Numbered from the stretch's first letter, positions 26,896 through 36,774 are shown. The stretch is 64,000 bases of DNA from a bacterium (GCA_020444265.1 JAHLLH010000013.1:41127-105126), one strand, 5' to 3'. Numbers and translations: made by a program. Notes: a model not told the origin generated them from the letters alone.

Positions 26896-28167
26896 TCAGT
26901 GCACTGAACAGGAGATACAAGGGTCGTAGGCACGGACCAGCATTGAGCACATGAGCTCTAGTTGGGTCGAATCCATCCCTTGTGCCGCGAACTGATCGAC
27001 GAGATCATACATGTCGTAATGGATGTTCGCGTTGTTCTGCGTCGTCGGAATAATGCAGTTCGCTTTCTTGATCCGGCCATCTGCATCGTAGGTGTAGTGG
27101 TGATAGAGAATGCCGCGTGGCACTTCCACTGCTCCAACTCCCTGCCCCTTCGAAGGCTTGATCTCTTCTGCCATAGTCGGCTCGTTCTGCATCCCTTCGA
27201 GCTCGGCGATTAGCTTCTGGGCTTCCGCAACCACATGGACACACTCGATCAGTTGCGCAAGGTTGTTGTGGAAGGGATTGTGGCTGACCGGCTTGAGACC
27301 AAGCTTTTTCGCCAGGGATTTCGCCTCGGGCAGCAGCGATTTATAGTTGTTGTTAAACCGGGCCAATGCACCCACTGCGAAGGAATTTCGCGACAATCGT
27401 GCCCACTTGCTGGTGTTGTTCTTGTCGAGGTACTCGTTGGTCATCTCGAGGTACTGCTGCTCTTTTTTCTGCACCCCATCCGTTGAAACCAGATTGCCCC
27501 CAATCCAGGGATAATGGCCATTGCCCTCGAGCGAGACAAATTCGGTTTCACGTGTGAACTCGGGAATGCTGAAAGTTTCAAACAGGGGCACCACAGCCAG
27601 TAGATCCTCCAATGTCCTCGCCATGATGTCTTTCAACTCGCGCAGCTCTTTTGGCATCCGCTGAACCCCACCGACATGCAGAGAAACCGGGTGGACCGCT
27701 CGTCCCGCGACAATGGTTGCCATCCGGTTCGCCGCTCCCTTGATACGAACGGCGGTCTGCACCACCTCCGGATGGGATTCGGCAATCGGCAGAGCCGAGG
27801 GTGCACCGAGGAAATCAGGCGCCGCGAGGAAAAAAAGATGGAGCGCGTGGCTTTGAAGTGTTTCTGCGTGCTTGGCCAGCAAACGTAATTTCTCCGCAGC
27901 GGGCGGAATCACCACTCCGAAAGCATTTTCGGTAGCACGCAAACTGGCAAGTTGGTGGCCCATTGAACAGATGCCACAGATACGGCTGGTCAGGGGCGCG
28001 GCGGAGGTGTAGTGCTTACCTTTCAGCATTACCTCGAAGTAACGGGGAGTTTCCACCACATCCCAACGCGCTTCTTCCAGTTTGCCTTCACGGACTCGCA
28101 CCACGATGTTGCCATGCCCTTCGACACGTGTCAGATGGTGGACATCCACATCCATATTCAGCTTCAT
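26896..28167 (-). CDS. hydA: Group 3 [NiFe] hydrogenase large (alpha) subunit
   Basis: A protein of 423 residues, the catalytic subunit that binds the NiFe centre. The N-terminal nickel ligands are in RICGICSMGH (Cys64, Cys67), and the C-terminal pair is in DPCISCSVH (Cys417, Cys420). The order and types of the four clustered genes match the NAD(P)-dependent sulfhydrogenase (group 3b) hydBGDA layout. Oddly, the stop codon follows His423 directly, so the C-terminal propeptide normally removed by a maturation endopeptidase is missing, and no such peptidase gene is nearby. The start overlaps the hydD stop (ATGA). Confidence 0.95.
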   Translation of the reverse strand: MKLNMDVDVHHLTRVEGHGNIVVRVREGKLEEARWDVVETPRYFEVMLKGKHYTSAAPLTSRICGICSMGHQLASLRATENAFGVVIPPAAEKLRLLAKHAETLQSHALHLFFLAAPDFLGAPSALPIAESHPEVVQTAVRIKGAANRMATIVAGRAVHPVSLHVGGVQRMPKELRELKDIMARTLEDLLAVVPLFETFSIPEFTRETEFVSLEGNGHYPWIGGNLVSTDGVQKKEQQYLEMTNEYLDKNNTSKWARLSRNSFAVGALARFNNNYKSLLPEAKSLAKKLGLKPVSHNPFHNNLAQLIECVHVVAEAQKLIAELEGMQNEPTMAEEIKPSKGQGVGAVEVPRGILYHHYTYDADGRIKKANCIIPTTQNNANIHYDMYDLVDQFAAQGMDSTQLELMCSMLVRAYDPCISCSVH

Positions 28168-28916
28168 TTTTCCCCCTCGAAGCCACCGAAAAAGGCCATC
28201 CGTTCCGAGATTTCCAGATCACTGAAGCCACGTTCATGAGCGATCTTGCTGAATTCTTTGAAGTTTGGTTCCGCGGCTTCGCCACGGCAGCCCCAACAGC
28301 CTGTTCCACCTGCTGGGCAGGGAGCTGTACATCCACCTCGTGTGATCGGACCAAGGCAGAGCTGCCCCTTCTCGAAGACACAGGTGGTGAACCGTTGCTT
28401 GCACTCGAGGCAGACCGGGTGCTCCGGGAAATTGAAGGGGATCGACCAGATCAAATGCTGAACAATCCGCTCCACCTCATCCTTGTTTACCGGGCAACCG
28501 GGGATTTCCATGTCTACCGGGACCACTTCCTTGATCGCACGGGTGGGTAAGGTCTCACGCGGTGCGGTGCCGTAGACCTCACGGTTCGCATCAGTCAGGT
28601 TGTAGGCGTTTTTGAGCGCATTAACGCCGCCGAAACAGGCACATGACCCAAGTGCGACAAGGATTTTTGCCTGGCGACGGATCTCGATGATCCGTGCAAA
28701 TTCATCACTTCGTGTGATCGATCCTTCGACAAAGGCGATGTCATAATCCTTGCCTTGATCGGAGGAGATTTCACGAAAATTGACAATATCTATCGCGCCG
28801 AGGAAGTCGAGCAGAGTCTCTTCCTTGTTGGCAAACTGGAGTTCGCAGCCTTCGCACGAGGTAAAGTCAAAGACTCCGACACGTAGCCGTTTCGGTTCGA
28901 TGCCGAGATATTTCAT
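28164..28916 (-). CDS. hydD: Group 3 [NiFe] hydrogenase small (delta) subunit
   Basis: A protein of 250 residues that carries electrons from the NiFe centre through iron-sulfur clusters. The proximal cluster ligands are visible: FTSCEGCE (residues 18-25), GSCACFGG and PGCPVNKDE. The C-terminal part is rich in cysteines (CLECK, TTCVFEKGQLCLGPITRGGC, APCPAGGTGCWGCRG), which supply the medial and distal clusters. No twin-arginine signal, so cytoplasmic. AGGAGG precedes the ATG. It sits 12 bases after hydG and is coupled to hydA. Confidence 0.95.
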   Translation of the reverse strand: MKYLGIEPKRLRVGVFDFTSCEGCELQFANKEETLLDFLGAIDIVNFREISSDQGKDYDIAFVEGSITRSDEFARIIEIRRQAKILVALGSCACFGGVNALKNAYNLTDANREVYGTAPRETLPTRAIKEVVPVDMEIPGCPVNKDEVERIVQHLIWSIPFNFPEHPVCLECKQRFTTCVFEKGQLCLGPITRGGCTAPCPAGGTGCWGCRGEAAEPNFKEFSKIAHERGFSDLEISERMAFFGGFEGEK

Positions 28917-28928
28917 CGATCAACCTCC

Positions 28929-29837
28929 TCAGATCGCTTCTTGCAGATTCATCACGGTCCAGTAATCGAACACCGGGCCATCCACACAGGTGTAGGTCGA
29001 ACCGATGTTGCAGCGGCAGCATTTCCCCATACCGCAATGCATCCGTCGCTCGAGCGATACAAACATCCGGTGCATTGGAATGCCCATGTCGGTCAGGCGC
29101 TGGCAGACGAATTTGAACATGACCGGAGGACCGCAGACAATCGCGTTTGTCTCGCCCGGATCAACATCGACCTCGTCAAGCAGATCGGTAATCAGACCGA
29201 TCTCTCCTTTCCAGTCCTTGCTGCCCTGTTCTGCAATCACGCGCAAATTGATGTCCGCAATCCGGTCCCACTCCTCGTATTGGTAGGTAAAGAGCAGCAG
29301 GTTCGACTCTTTCGTCCCATAGAGGATGTAAACATCCTTGTAGTAGGAACGATTCTCAATCACGTGGAAGATTGGGGCACGCAAGGGTGCCAGGCCGAGG
29401 CCACCGGCGATCAGCAGGATGTTGTTGCCACGCATCTGTTCCATCGGAAAATGGGTCCCGAAGGGGCCGCGAATCCCGACTTTGCAGCCACGTTTCGCAT
29501 TGTGCAGGACCGTGGTCACCAACCCCACCTTGCGGATACAGAGTTCGATGAAGCCTTTGTGGGTGAAGGAACTCGAAATCGAGATTGGAATCTCACCATA
29601 CCCGGGCACTTCCACCATAACAAACTGACCTGGCAGGAAGGTGAACCTTTCCCGTTCGGTATCATCGATGATCCGCACCTGGAAGAGCTTTTCCATCTCG
29701 GTCAGGCGGATGATATTGGTAATCTCGGCCTTGTAGGTCTTGTCGTAATGTTTGAGCTGGCTGCGCCGGTTGTAGTCCAGCGGCAGCATCATCTCACGTT
29801 CACGTGTAATGTCGTAGGGTTCGAGGATCTGCTTCAT
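28929..29837 (-). CDS. hydG: Hydrogenase gamma subunit, FAD/NAD(P)-binding
   Basis: A protein of 302 residues of the ferredoxin-NADP reductase type that exchanges electrons with NAD(P)H. The flavin region is [22 protein letters not shown], the nucleotide-binding region [16 protein letters not shown] and VYILYGTKE, and near the C-terminus [23 protein letters not shown] supplies a [2Fe-2S] cluster (four Cys). Its start shares one base with the hydB stop (TAATG). It is homologous to sulfhydrogenase gamma and to dihydroorotate dehydrogenase electron-transfer subunits; the operon decides for hydrogenase. Confidence 0.95.
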   Translation of the reverse strand: MKQILEPYDITREREMMLPLDYNRRSQLKHYDKTYKAEITNIIRLTEMEKLFQVRIIDDTERERFTFLPGQFVMVEVPGYGEIPISISSSFTHKGFIELCIRKVGLVTTVLHNAKRGCKVGIRGPFGTHFPMEQMRGNNILLIAGGLGLAPLRAPIFHVIENRSYYKDVYILYGTKESNLLLFTYQYEEWDRIADINLRVIAEQGSKDWKGEIGLITDLLDEVDVDPGETNAIVCGPPVMFKFVCQRLTDMGIPMHRMFVSLERRMHCGMGKCCRCNIGSTYTCVDGPVFDYWTVMNLQEAI

Positions 29838-30877
29838 TATGCTCCTCCCTCCGCCTGCAAGTCATTAAAGATGGCGGGTGGATTGATCCCGGCTAAGCAG
29901 ACACGGCCGCAACGGTTGCACCCGACACAGAGGGGCGACTCGAAGGTTTCGGTGAAGCCGCGATGCTGATGGTAGTACCTGTACTTCAGGCGAGTAGCGG
30001 GATCGGGACGGAAATTGTGGTTGCCCGCGACACAGGCGAAGTCTTTCAGGTTGCATGAATAGAGCTGACGGGATTTTTCGCCCTCATCGCCACCCATGCT
30101 GACACGTTCGCTGACGCCATAGCAATAGCAGGTGGGGCAAACCATCGCACAGCTGCCGCAGTTGAGGCATTTCTGGCCCCACTGACGCCAGACATCCGAA
30201 TAGAATTCGATATCGAGCAGATTCGGAATGTCGTGGAGATTAAGCGGTTTCTGACCGGCAGCATGTTCACGACGGACTTCGAGGTAGGCCTGCGTGTCCT
30301 CATCCGTCACATCATGAATCGCGTACTTCTTCAAGAGATTGAAGCCACGGTCCGAGTTGATCGAGACGAAATAACGATCACCAAGGCTGGTCAGGTAAAG
30401 CTCAAACCCCTGGGTAACAACATCCGCGCCAACCGCCCGGCAGAAACAATCCTCGAGCGGAGGATGATCGATGCCGACGATGAAGGTATTGCGTCGCCGT
30501 GAAATGTAGTATGGGCTCGGGTAGCTGTCTCGAGCCAGCACTTTGTCGAGACGCAGCAGCGCATTGATATCGCATGCATGCAACCCGATCATGAAGCGTG
30601 GTTTGAGACGGTACTCGATCTCCTGCTGCCAGTTGTCATTGCTGAATTTGTACTTGGACAAGGTTTCCTTGTAAGGCAGGAAATAGGTCTTGGCCGAGTA
30701 CTCCGTTCTGCCGTATTCAAGGTCCAGTTCCCCGTAAGACTGGACGGGGAGAAATTGATGGATCGCTTTCCCATCCTCCCGCTCACCAATCTTTTTCGGA
30801 CCGATGACCTCTTCCTCTTTCAGCAAATCCTCGACAAGGCGTTTGAATTCTGATTTCGCGATGGTTTTGAAAAGCAT
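29837..30877 (-). CDS. hydB: Hydrogenase beta subunit, 4Fe-4S protein
   Basis: A protein of 346 residues, first gene of the operon. Two ferredoxin-type [4Fe-4S] motifs lie in the C-terminal half: [16 protein letters not shown] and [17 protein letters not shown]. The N-terminal part ([43 protein letters not shown]) is typical of the sulfhydrogenase beta / anaerobic sulfite reductase A family. It passes electrons between the NAD(P) unit and the small subunit and may be linked to sulfur reduction. The ATG at 30877 is preferred to the one at 30895 because GGGGGTG lies just before it. Confidence 0.93.
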   Translation of the reverse strand: MLFKTIAKSEFKRLVEDLLKEEEVIGPKKIGEREDGKAIHQFLPVQSYGELDLEYGRTEYSAKTYFLPYKETLSKYKFSNDNWQQEIEYRLKPRFMIGLHACDINALLRLDKVLARDSYPSPYYISRRRNTFIVGIDHPPLEDCFCRAVGADVVTQGFELYLTSLGDRYFVSINSDRGFNLLKKYAIHDVTDEDTQAYLEVRREHAAGQKPLNLHDIPNLLDIEFYSDVWRQWGQKCLNCGSCAMVCPTCYCYGVSERVSMGGDEGEKSRQLYSCNLKDFACVAGNHNFRPDPATRLKYRYYHQHRGFTETFESPLCVGCNRCGRVCLAGINPPAIFNDLQAEGGA

Positions 30878-30919
30878 CGCGCACCCCCGAAGCAATGTTA
30901 TGGTCTGCTTTCAGGTAAG

Positions 30920-30948
30920 ATAGTACAGTTTGTGAAGAAATGGTACAA
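30920..30948 (-). promoter_or_regulatory. Predicted promoter of the hydBGDA operon
   Basis: On the minus strand TTGTAC (-35) and TACTAT (-10) are separated by exactly 17 bases, placing the start of transcription about 35 bases before hydB. The two hexamers lie in a repeated GTACnAT pattern that could also bind a regulator. The rest of the 330-base gap up to the sensor kinase is AT-rich, with no gene seen, and probably holds the kinase promoter. Confidence 0.6.
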
Positions 30949-31207
30949 TCTTTTCTATGAGTCTCCGGGGGCCTTTCTTGAATATCACTGCTTTTACTTG
31001 GGATGTACCAAGCTATCATTCTCTCGAAACCCTTTATTTTGTGAATTCATACGCATAATTTCAGGGACATAGAGTGTCGTTTCCAGAAATTTCATCTTTT
31101 AGTCTCGTATTCCACTGTCCCTTGTTGCATATTGTAAGCTCAGGGGAAACAACGGGTCTTTACTCGTCATTGGTGGTACTGGGGACCGCCTAGCGTGGGC
31201 TGCGGTC

Positions 31208-33466
31208 ATGGGCAATCGTGCTGCATACAACAATCGCTTATTCCTTGTCCTGAGCATCATGCTACCGGCAGTTTTAACTCTGTTGCTGATAGCCGGGACC
31301 TTTTTCTTCCTCTTCATTCCCGCCCTCGAAACGGATCTTCTCCAGGCACGTCGCGAAATGACACGTGAAACGTGCAACATTGGTTATAACCTCATTTCCG
31401 AGTACTACCAACGTTATCAGAATGGATCTCTAGCAGAGCAGGAAGCACAGGAACGTGCCTTGGCCCGACTGGAGGCCTTGCGGTTTGGCCCCGAAGGAAA
31501 AGACTATTTTTGGGTAAACACCGTTGAAGGTGGCATGGCGATGCACCCCTACCGGAAAGACCTGGTCGGCACCGACATGCTCAATTGGGAAGACCCGACC
31601 GGGAAGCAATTCATCCGTGATTTTATCTGGGTTGTTCGGAACCAGGGTGAAGGATTTGTCGACTACCAATGGCAGTGGAAAGATGATTCCACCCGCATCG
31701 TCCCGAAAATTTCCTATGTCAAAGGCTTTGAACCCTGGGGCTGGATCATCGGCACCGGCATGTATATCGAGGACATTCATCAGCGAATAGCCAACACGAC
31801 CCAACGGCTGGCTCGTGTTTTTGTGCTCATCTTCATGCTCATTGTCCTCCTCTCCATCGTCATCATCTTAAACGGTTTGCGAATCGACAAACATAGGCAG
31901 CTCTCTGAACAAGCCTTGCGGGCGAGCGAAGAGAAATTCCGTTCGTTGTTCGAAACGATGACAGAAGGGGTCTACATCCGGAGCATCGATGGCGAGTTGG
32001 TGGAGAGCAACCCTGCGTTCCAGAAAACCCTCGGCATTGAGGGAGAGGACTTATCCTCCTTCAATATCAGTCAGTTTTATTCTGATCCTGAGGAGTACAA
32101 GCGCTTCACCACGGAAGTGGAAGCCAATGGAATTGTCAGCAATTACCCGATGAAAGTTATCCGTAGGGATGGCACGCCCCTCCATGTATTGGTGACAGCA
32201 ATTTTGCGCAATGACGATGAGGGCAATCCCACCCAGGTGCAAGGAGTGGTGCGGGACGTTACAGAAACCAAGGAACTGGAAGAACGGTTGAACCAATCAC
32301 AGAAGATGGAAGCTGTCGGCCGTCTCGCAGGTGGGATTGCGCACGACTTCAACAATCTTCTGACGGTAATCATCGGTCAAAGCGAACTGATGTTGCTCGA
32401 GAAAGAGAAGATCGGTGAGGATACAACCCATGTTGATGACGTCCTGAAATCTGCTTACCGCGCCACCGAACTTGTGGGGCAGCTCCTCGCCTTCAGCCGT
32501 CACCAGGTCATTGTACCCGTCCCCATGCGCATCAACGAGTCCCTCCGTCACCTGAGCAAGCTGCTCCACAGAACGCTCGGAGAGGATATCACGTTACGTC
32601 TGAACCTCCAGGATGAGGTTCCCTGTATCCTGGCAGACCCACCGCAGCTTGACCAGGTCATTCTGAACCTCTGCATCAACTCACGCGACGCTATGCCTTC
32701 AGGTGGAGAGCTGAACGTCCGCACCTACCTCATCCCACCCGATGGTAAGAAGAACATTATAGACGGAATCCTCTATGATTCCGGAGTCGTCGTACTTGAA
32801 ATTGAGGATAGTGGCATTGGGATTGATGAGGAAACTCTCCCACATATTTTTGAGCCCTTTTATACCACCAAATTGGAAAAGGGTGGTTCAGGGCTGGGCC
32901 TGTCCACGGTCTATGGTATCGTGCGCAAGCTGAATGGTCAGATCACCGTGCAGTCCACCCCTGGAGAAGGAACCCGCTTCACTCTCCGATTCCCTGCCAT
33001 TCTTTCCAAGGAAACAAAGACTTCAGATATACACTCGCAAGAGGGAGTGGAGAATGGCGGCACAGAATCCATCCTTGTTGTTGAGGATGATCGTAACGTT
33101 CGCAGTATTACCATACGCATCCTCCGCCAATTCGGGTACACGGTCCACGCAGTAGAGGATCCAGTGAAGGCACTGGATCTTGTGAAGAAGTTGCCAGAAC
33201 CGGTAGACCTTCTGCTGACAGATATGATCATGCCGGGAATGAACGGCTTCGAACTGATGCACAAGCTACGAGCGATCTGGCCCACGACTCGTCTGATGAT
33301 GATGTCCGCCTATACTCCTCAACAGGATGGCGGCGGAAAAGAAGAGAACCTGACCTTCGGGTACCTGCAAAAACCATTCGGTCCTGCGGCACTGACACGG
33401 AAGGTTCGGGAAATCCTGGACACTTCGCTGGAATCATCCGGCAAACAAAAAACGTCCGGCGCATAA
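31208..33466 (+). CDS. Cache-PAS hybrid sensor histidine kinase
   Basis: A membrane protein of 752 residues: a transmembrane helix (LFLVLSIMLPAVLTLLLIAGTFFFLF), an extracytoplasmic sCache_2 domain at about 45-195 (GKDYFWVNTVEGGMAMHP...YVKGFEPWGWIIGTGMYIEDI), a second helix near 210-228, a PAS domain (FRSLFETMTEGVYIRSIDGELVESNPAF), HisKA with AHDFNN (His379), an HATPase with NLCINSRDAMPSGGEL and GLGLSTVYGIV, and a C-terminal receiver with Asp672 in LLTDMIMPGMNG and a KPF end. sCache_2 domains commonly bind small organic acids. It is complete, unlike the two HisKA-only proteins in the window, and could in principle serve as their catalytic partner. It is divergent from the hydrogenase operon and might sense a related signal. 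Confidence 0.95.
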   Translation: MGNRAAYNNRLFLVLSIMLPAVLTLLLIAGTFFFLFIPALETDLLQARREMTRETCNIGYNLISEYYQRYQNGSLAEQEAQERALARLEALRFGPEGKDYFWVNTVEGGMAMHPYRKDLVGTDMLNWEDPTGKQFIRDFIWVVRNQGEGFVDYQWQWKDDSTRIVPKISYVKGFEPWGWIIGTGMYIEDIHQRIANTTQRLARVFVLIFMLIVLLSIVIILNGLRIDKHRQLSEQALRASEEKFRSLFETMTEGVYIRSIDGELVESNPAFQKTLGIEGEDLSSFNISQFYSDPEEYKRFTTEVEANGIVSNYPMKVIRRDGTPLHVLVTAILRNDDEGNPTQVQGVVRDVTETKELEERLNQSQKMEAVGRLAGGIAHDFNNLLTVIIGQSELMLLEKEKIGEDTTHVDDVLKSAYRATELVGQLLAFSRHQVIVPVPMRINESLRHLSKLLHRTLGEDITLRLNLQDEVPCILADPPQLDQVILNLCINSRDAMPSGGELNVRTYLIPPDGKKNIIDGILYDSGVVVLEIEDSGIGIDEETLPHIFEPFYTTKLEKGGSGLGLSTVYGIVRKLNGQITVQSTPGEGTRFTLRFPAILSKETKTSDIHSQEGVENGGTESILVVEDDRNVRSITIRILRQFGYTVHAVEDPVKALDLVKKLPEPVDLLLTDMIMPGMNGFELMHKLRAIWPTTRLMMMSAYTPQQDGGGKEENLTFGYLQKPFGPAALTRKVREILDTSLESSGKQKTSGA

Positions 33467-33479
33467 CACACCGGACGTT
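33446..33479 (-). terminator. Terminator of the Omp28-like gene
   Basis: The stem AACGTCCGG / CCGGACGTT is followed on the minus strand by a TTTTTTGTTTG run. It overlaps the last codons of the sensor kinase gene on the other strand. Confidence 0.8.
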
Positions 33480-33499
33480 GAAACTCTGAAAATATCTGC

Positions 33500-35521
33500 T
33501 CACCTCACCAACATCACCTTGCGGACCAGCGTACCCTCACCCGGTGCTGAGGCACGGATAAAGTAGATTCCGCTCGCATTGTCATGACAATCGAAGCTGA
33601 AGTTGTGAGATCCAGCGTTGTAGAACCCGTCGGCAAGAGTCGCAACCTGCTGACCGACAAGATTGTGCACGGTCACCCGAAGATCGGATGCCATCGGCAG
33701 AGTCACCGTCAGGCTTGTCGACGGATTAAACGGATTGGGCCAGGCAGAGCTCAAGTCAAATGACAACGGCTGGGTCCCTTCGCCTGGTCCCGCCACATCG
33801 TTCACGTGGCCTAGCAGGTAACGGACCGCTCGATCCATCATGGCGTTACGATGATCCTGAGTCGAAATCGCCTCGAATGGGAACCCGAACAGGAGTGTCC
33901 GGTAGGTTTCCGTGGTGTTATGCACGGCTGCCCACTGATCGGGGTTGAAATGCAACGCCGCTTCCCCACCGAGCAACTGCAGGGTACGTGTGATGCCTGA
34001 ATTGTCTGCACCATCGCCACCGGCAATGTAAAAGTCCAGCCCATTCCCGATGACATCGCCTTCCACGCCCACCACATGCATATTGCTGGTGTTGATGCCC
34101 TGGACCGCAGTGCCCATCATCGTCGCCAAGGTGGTGTTGAATAGTGCTGTTGGAGCGAAACTGCCGTTCATCCAGAGGTTTCCACCCCCTTCGAGGAAAG
34201 CTTCGAGCTCAGGCAGAACCTCGGCATCAAAGGTCATGCTTGTACCGAGGTACCAGATCACCGCTTCGATTGGCAGATCCGTAAACGTGGCAACGTTCAA
34301 CTCGTCCGGCGACCGTGGCCATACAGCCCAGCTCACTCCATCCTCACCGATCTCACCCGCCACTGCTTCAAGCGCGGTTGAGTAATACTCCGCGAAATCA
34401 CCATTGGTGTCGCCATTGACCACCAACACCTGTCCGCTAGCGAGCACAAAGAAGGTGACCGAGTTGGTCAATTGCGTCAGGTTCTGGGAGGTAAACTGGA
34501 ACGTCACTGCACCAGCAACGCCTGCATCATCAGCTGCAGTCGTGATGGACAGATCGATGGGGTAGTTCTCAGCAGAGGCGAGGTCAAGCGTTGCATCACC
34601 AGCCTGTTCTCCATCGGGCAGCATATAGCTGAACTCCCACCCTTCAGGTAGATCCGATGCGACGGTGATGTCGTACGTATCGTCCTGTAGACCGAGGTTG
34701 GTAACATTCAGGGAGAAATCGGAACCCTCGCCGGGAGCAACAAGATTGGAAGTCTGAGTGGATTGCAGGGTGAAGTAGTAATCCGAACTCAACTCGCACT
34801 GCTCCGCCTGCAATACTTCGCGGCCATTGTCGTTCTGCACAAAGCAAACGACATGGATGTTCTCGGGGTCGATCTCGATGCCACCGAGGCTTTCCGGCCA
34901 GGAGAAACTCGCCTGGAAGGTTTCGGTGCTGTTTGCCTCGATCGCGAATGCCAGTCCGTGTGCATCGGGTGCCATCGAGACAACATCGTTATGGAACTCG
35001 CTAACACCAGTCGGGCTGGTGTAGTGGTCCCAGTAGTTTGTCAGCAGAGCAAAACGAATCTTGTAATTACCGCTGATCGCCGTTTCAGCACTGGTCACAG
35101 TTGCTGTGACATCAATGCTGTTGCCTGTTCCAACCGCCATCATATCAATGCTGATTGGACTTTCAATGGCGATGCGTGTGTTGTAGGCGTTCAGCATCTG
35201 GGATGTGACACCGGGATGCAGGCCACCGATCAAGCCATCAACTTCCAGATCCGGCCACGCTCCGACACCGTAATACCCCTCACGAATCCCATGGCAGGGG
35301 TCGCCATTGGACCAGGGATCGCCGCCATCATGGTAGACCATCGGGACGATGTTTTCCGCCCGTACAGGATCTGTTACAAAACCGTAATACACCGGCGCCG
35401 CCGATGCACACGGTCCTCACCAGTATGCAAACCACTCTTCGAACAACACTTTCCTTGGGAAAGCCTGCGAAGAAGCGGTTAGCGCCATGAGAATGGTCAC
35501 ACCTAGCAGGAAACGTTTCAT
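33500..35521 (-). CDS. Candidate secreted selenoprotein: Omp28-like thioredoxin fold with U-G-P-C motif and sorting domain
   Basis: Translation from the ATG at 35521 gives a signal peptide (MKRFLLGVTILMALTASSQA), then RKVLFEEWFAYW, an in-frame TGA (codon 35) and GPCASAAPVYYGFV in the same frame. In secreted Omp28-like proteins of FCB bacteria this place holds a thioredoxin WCGPC-type motif after a K-V-L-x-E-E strand, so the TGA replaces the first redox cysteine: U-G-P-C. The next strand (ENIVPMVYHDGGDPWSN) and YYGVGAWPDLEVDG also fit that fold. The protein goes on with Ig-like segments and an FlgD/type IX sorting domain (WPNPFNPSTS...GIYFIRAS...RKVMLVR), 673 residues in all. A stem-loop follows the TGA as expected of a bacterial SECIS. 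Alternatives are a nonsense mutation or a base error, leaving a start at GTG 35392 without a signal peptide. No sel genes are in the window. Confidence 0.75.
35382..35413 (-). promoter_or_regulatory. Putative bacterial SECIS stem-loop
   Basis: Beginning three bases after the in-frame TGA (35419-35417), the mRNA can fold into a 14-base-pair stem. The lower stem is CCGUG with UACGG, then one bulged U on the 3' side, then UGCAUCGGC with GCCGGUGUA. The loop is three bases, GGC. The loop begins 17 bases after the TGA and starts with G. The known bacterial SECIS consensus asks for 16-37 bases, a 3-14 base loop with G in the first two places, and a stem of 4-16 pairs; all are met. Folding was done by eye. 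Confidence 0.6.
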
Positions 35522-35721
35522 CTCTACCCCCATCTCCGTAGCAACTCTCTCAGCTCATCCTTGACAGACACTCGCCTGCCGTATCAAGTGAAAAAGGTAG
35601 CATTCCTGGGAGGGCGACATAAACCACTGTTTGCAAAAGAACAACAGCGACATCCGGATTAAACTCTCCGAACTTACAGCAGGTCCCGTTTCGATGGCCG
35701 CCGGTTTGCCTGAAAACTCCG

Positions 35722-36588
35722 CTAAAAGCGGTAATCCATCCCGATGTAGTTATTCACAGGGCTGTTGCGGAAGGGGAATTGATCACGCAGATGACGGCCG
35801 ACGAACAGCGACATGCCACCCTCATCGCGTTGAATGTTGAGTCGAAGACGTATATCGGACCGTTGACGCCAACGGTTTGGTTGGCTTTCGGAAAGCATCA
35901 TGATGTCGTAGCGGAAGACGAGCTCGGCTTGGAAGGTGCGGTTCAAGGGCAGCACAGCGACCCCATAGGTGTTCCCGATGGCCTTCCAGCTGGGAACATT
36001 GCCAAACAATTCCGAAACGCCATTGCCACTGATGATTGGGCCTGCGTACACATAACCGTCCAGCTGAGGTTTTGCAAGTTTACGCGCTCGGATGGCTGGC
36101 ATAGCCTTCTCCGCCGGGTTGATGGTCCCAATGCCGAGGTCCCATTGCGTGTAGTAGGTCGCCCATCGGCTGTGACGATCAATTTCGTGGAAACACCACC
36201 GTTCAAACCAGGAGAAAACTTGGAGACGGGGACGCAACGCATAGCTCCAGGCAATCAACTCGGCAACGTCATCCTGGTTCGGATCGAAGGGGGTGACAAT
36301 TTGTGATCGACCATACCCTGCTGCCTGCCTGTATTTGGCGCCAAACCAGATCGCATGTCCTCGACCACGGGCAATTTCCATCAGGATGGTGGCCCCGTAG
36401 TCCCAATGCACTTCATGATCCAATCCGCCAAACTGAAAGGCCCAGAGGTTCCCTTCCGGAACGAGGGTCACATGCCAGGGTTGGTTGCGTTCGGCAGTGA
36501 AATCATCGGAAACAACCTGGTCATCCGCGCGAGCCACCTGCAGGACGATCAACAACAGTGCCATTCCACTCAACAACCTTCGTTTCAT
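35722..36588 (-). CDS. Exported outer-membrane-type protein, paralogue of 36955-37845
   Basis: A protein of 288 residues with a signal peptide (MKRRLLSGMALLLIVLQVARA) and alternating aromatic/polar strands ending in a terminal Phe (NNYIGMDYRF), as in outer-membrane beta-barrels. It shares with its neighbour across the tRNA gene the stretches ARGRGH, AAGYG/AAGFG, TPFDP, RWCxHEID, GPxISG, PLNRTFQ and IRLxLNIQR, so the pair arose by duplication. No family is recognised. The ATG at 36588 is chosen because the signal peptide starts there. Located after the tRNA-Met terminator on the same strand. Confidence 0.7.
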   Translation of the reverse strand: MKRRLLSGMALLLIVLQVARADDQVVSDDFTAERNQPWHVTLVPEGNLWAFQFGGLDHEVHWDYGATILMEIARGRGHAIWFGAKYRQAAGYGRSQIVTPFDPNQDDVAELIAWSYALRPRLQVFSWFERWCFHEIDRHSRWATYYTQWDLGIGTINPAEKAMPAIRARKLAKPQLDGYVYAGPIISGNGVSELFGNVPSWKAIGNTYGVAVLPLNRTFQAELVFRYDIMMLSESQPNRWRQRSDIRLRLNIQRDEGGMSLFVGRHLRDQFPFRNSPVNNYIGMDYRF

Positions 36589-36730
36589 ACCCGTGCTCTT
36601 TCGGAGAGAGAATTCCAGTTGCATGATCGATTTAATGAATAACGTACATTCTGCAATTCCATACAATCCAGACATGGAGAGCCTGATTGAACGATCAACT
36701 GCCTGCAGGTCAAATACTCACAGACGACAA

Positions 36731-36771
36731 CAAAAGAAGGCCTCCGGATCTGATCCGAAGGCCTTCTTTCT
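36731..36771 (-). terminator. Terminator after tRNA-Met
   Basis: A long imperfect stem (AAAGAAGGCCT..CGGATC paired with GATCCG..AGGCCTTCTTT) followed on the minus strand by TTTTGTTG, immediately downstream of the tRNA. Confidence 0.85.
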
Positions 36772-36774
36772 GGG

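Noticed and set aside
26866..26898. Hidden C-terminal propeptide of hydA behind the stop by frameshift or readthrough
   Set aside because: After the stop the same frame gives only three residues before another TGA, and the terminator begins 32 bases later; no propeptide-like sequence is visible.
28941..29969. Plus-strand open frame of 342 codons
   Set aside because: Antisense to the hydrogenase gamma subunit, which has FAD and [2Fe-2S] motifs.
31208..33466. Third kinase lacking an ATPase
   Set aside because: This one has complete HisKA, HATPase and receiver domains, so it is a normal hybrid kinase.
35417..35419. TGA read as tryptophan by a changed genetic code
   Set aside because: Many genes in the window end in TGA, for example ppk2, plsC and hydA, so TGA is a normal stop here; Trp at the first CxxC place would also destroy the redox motif.
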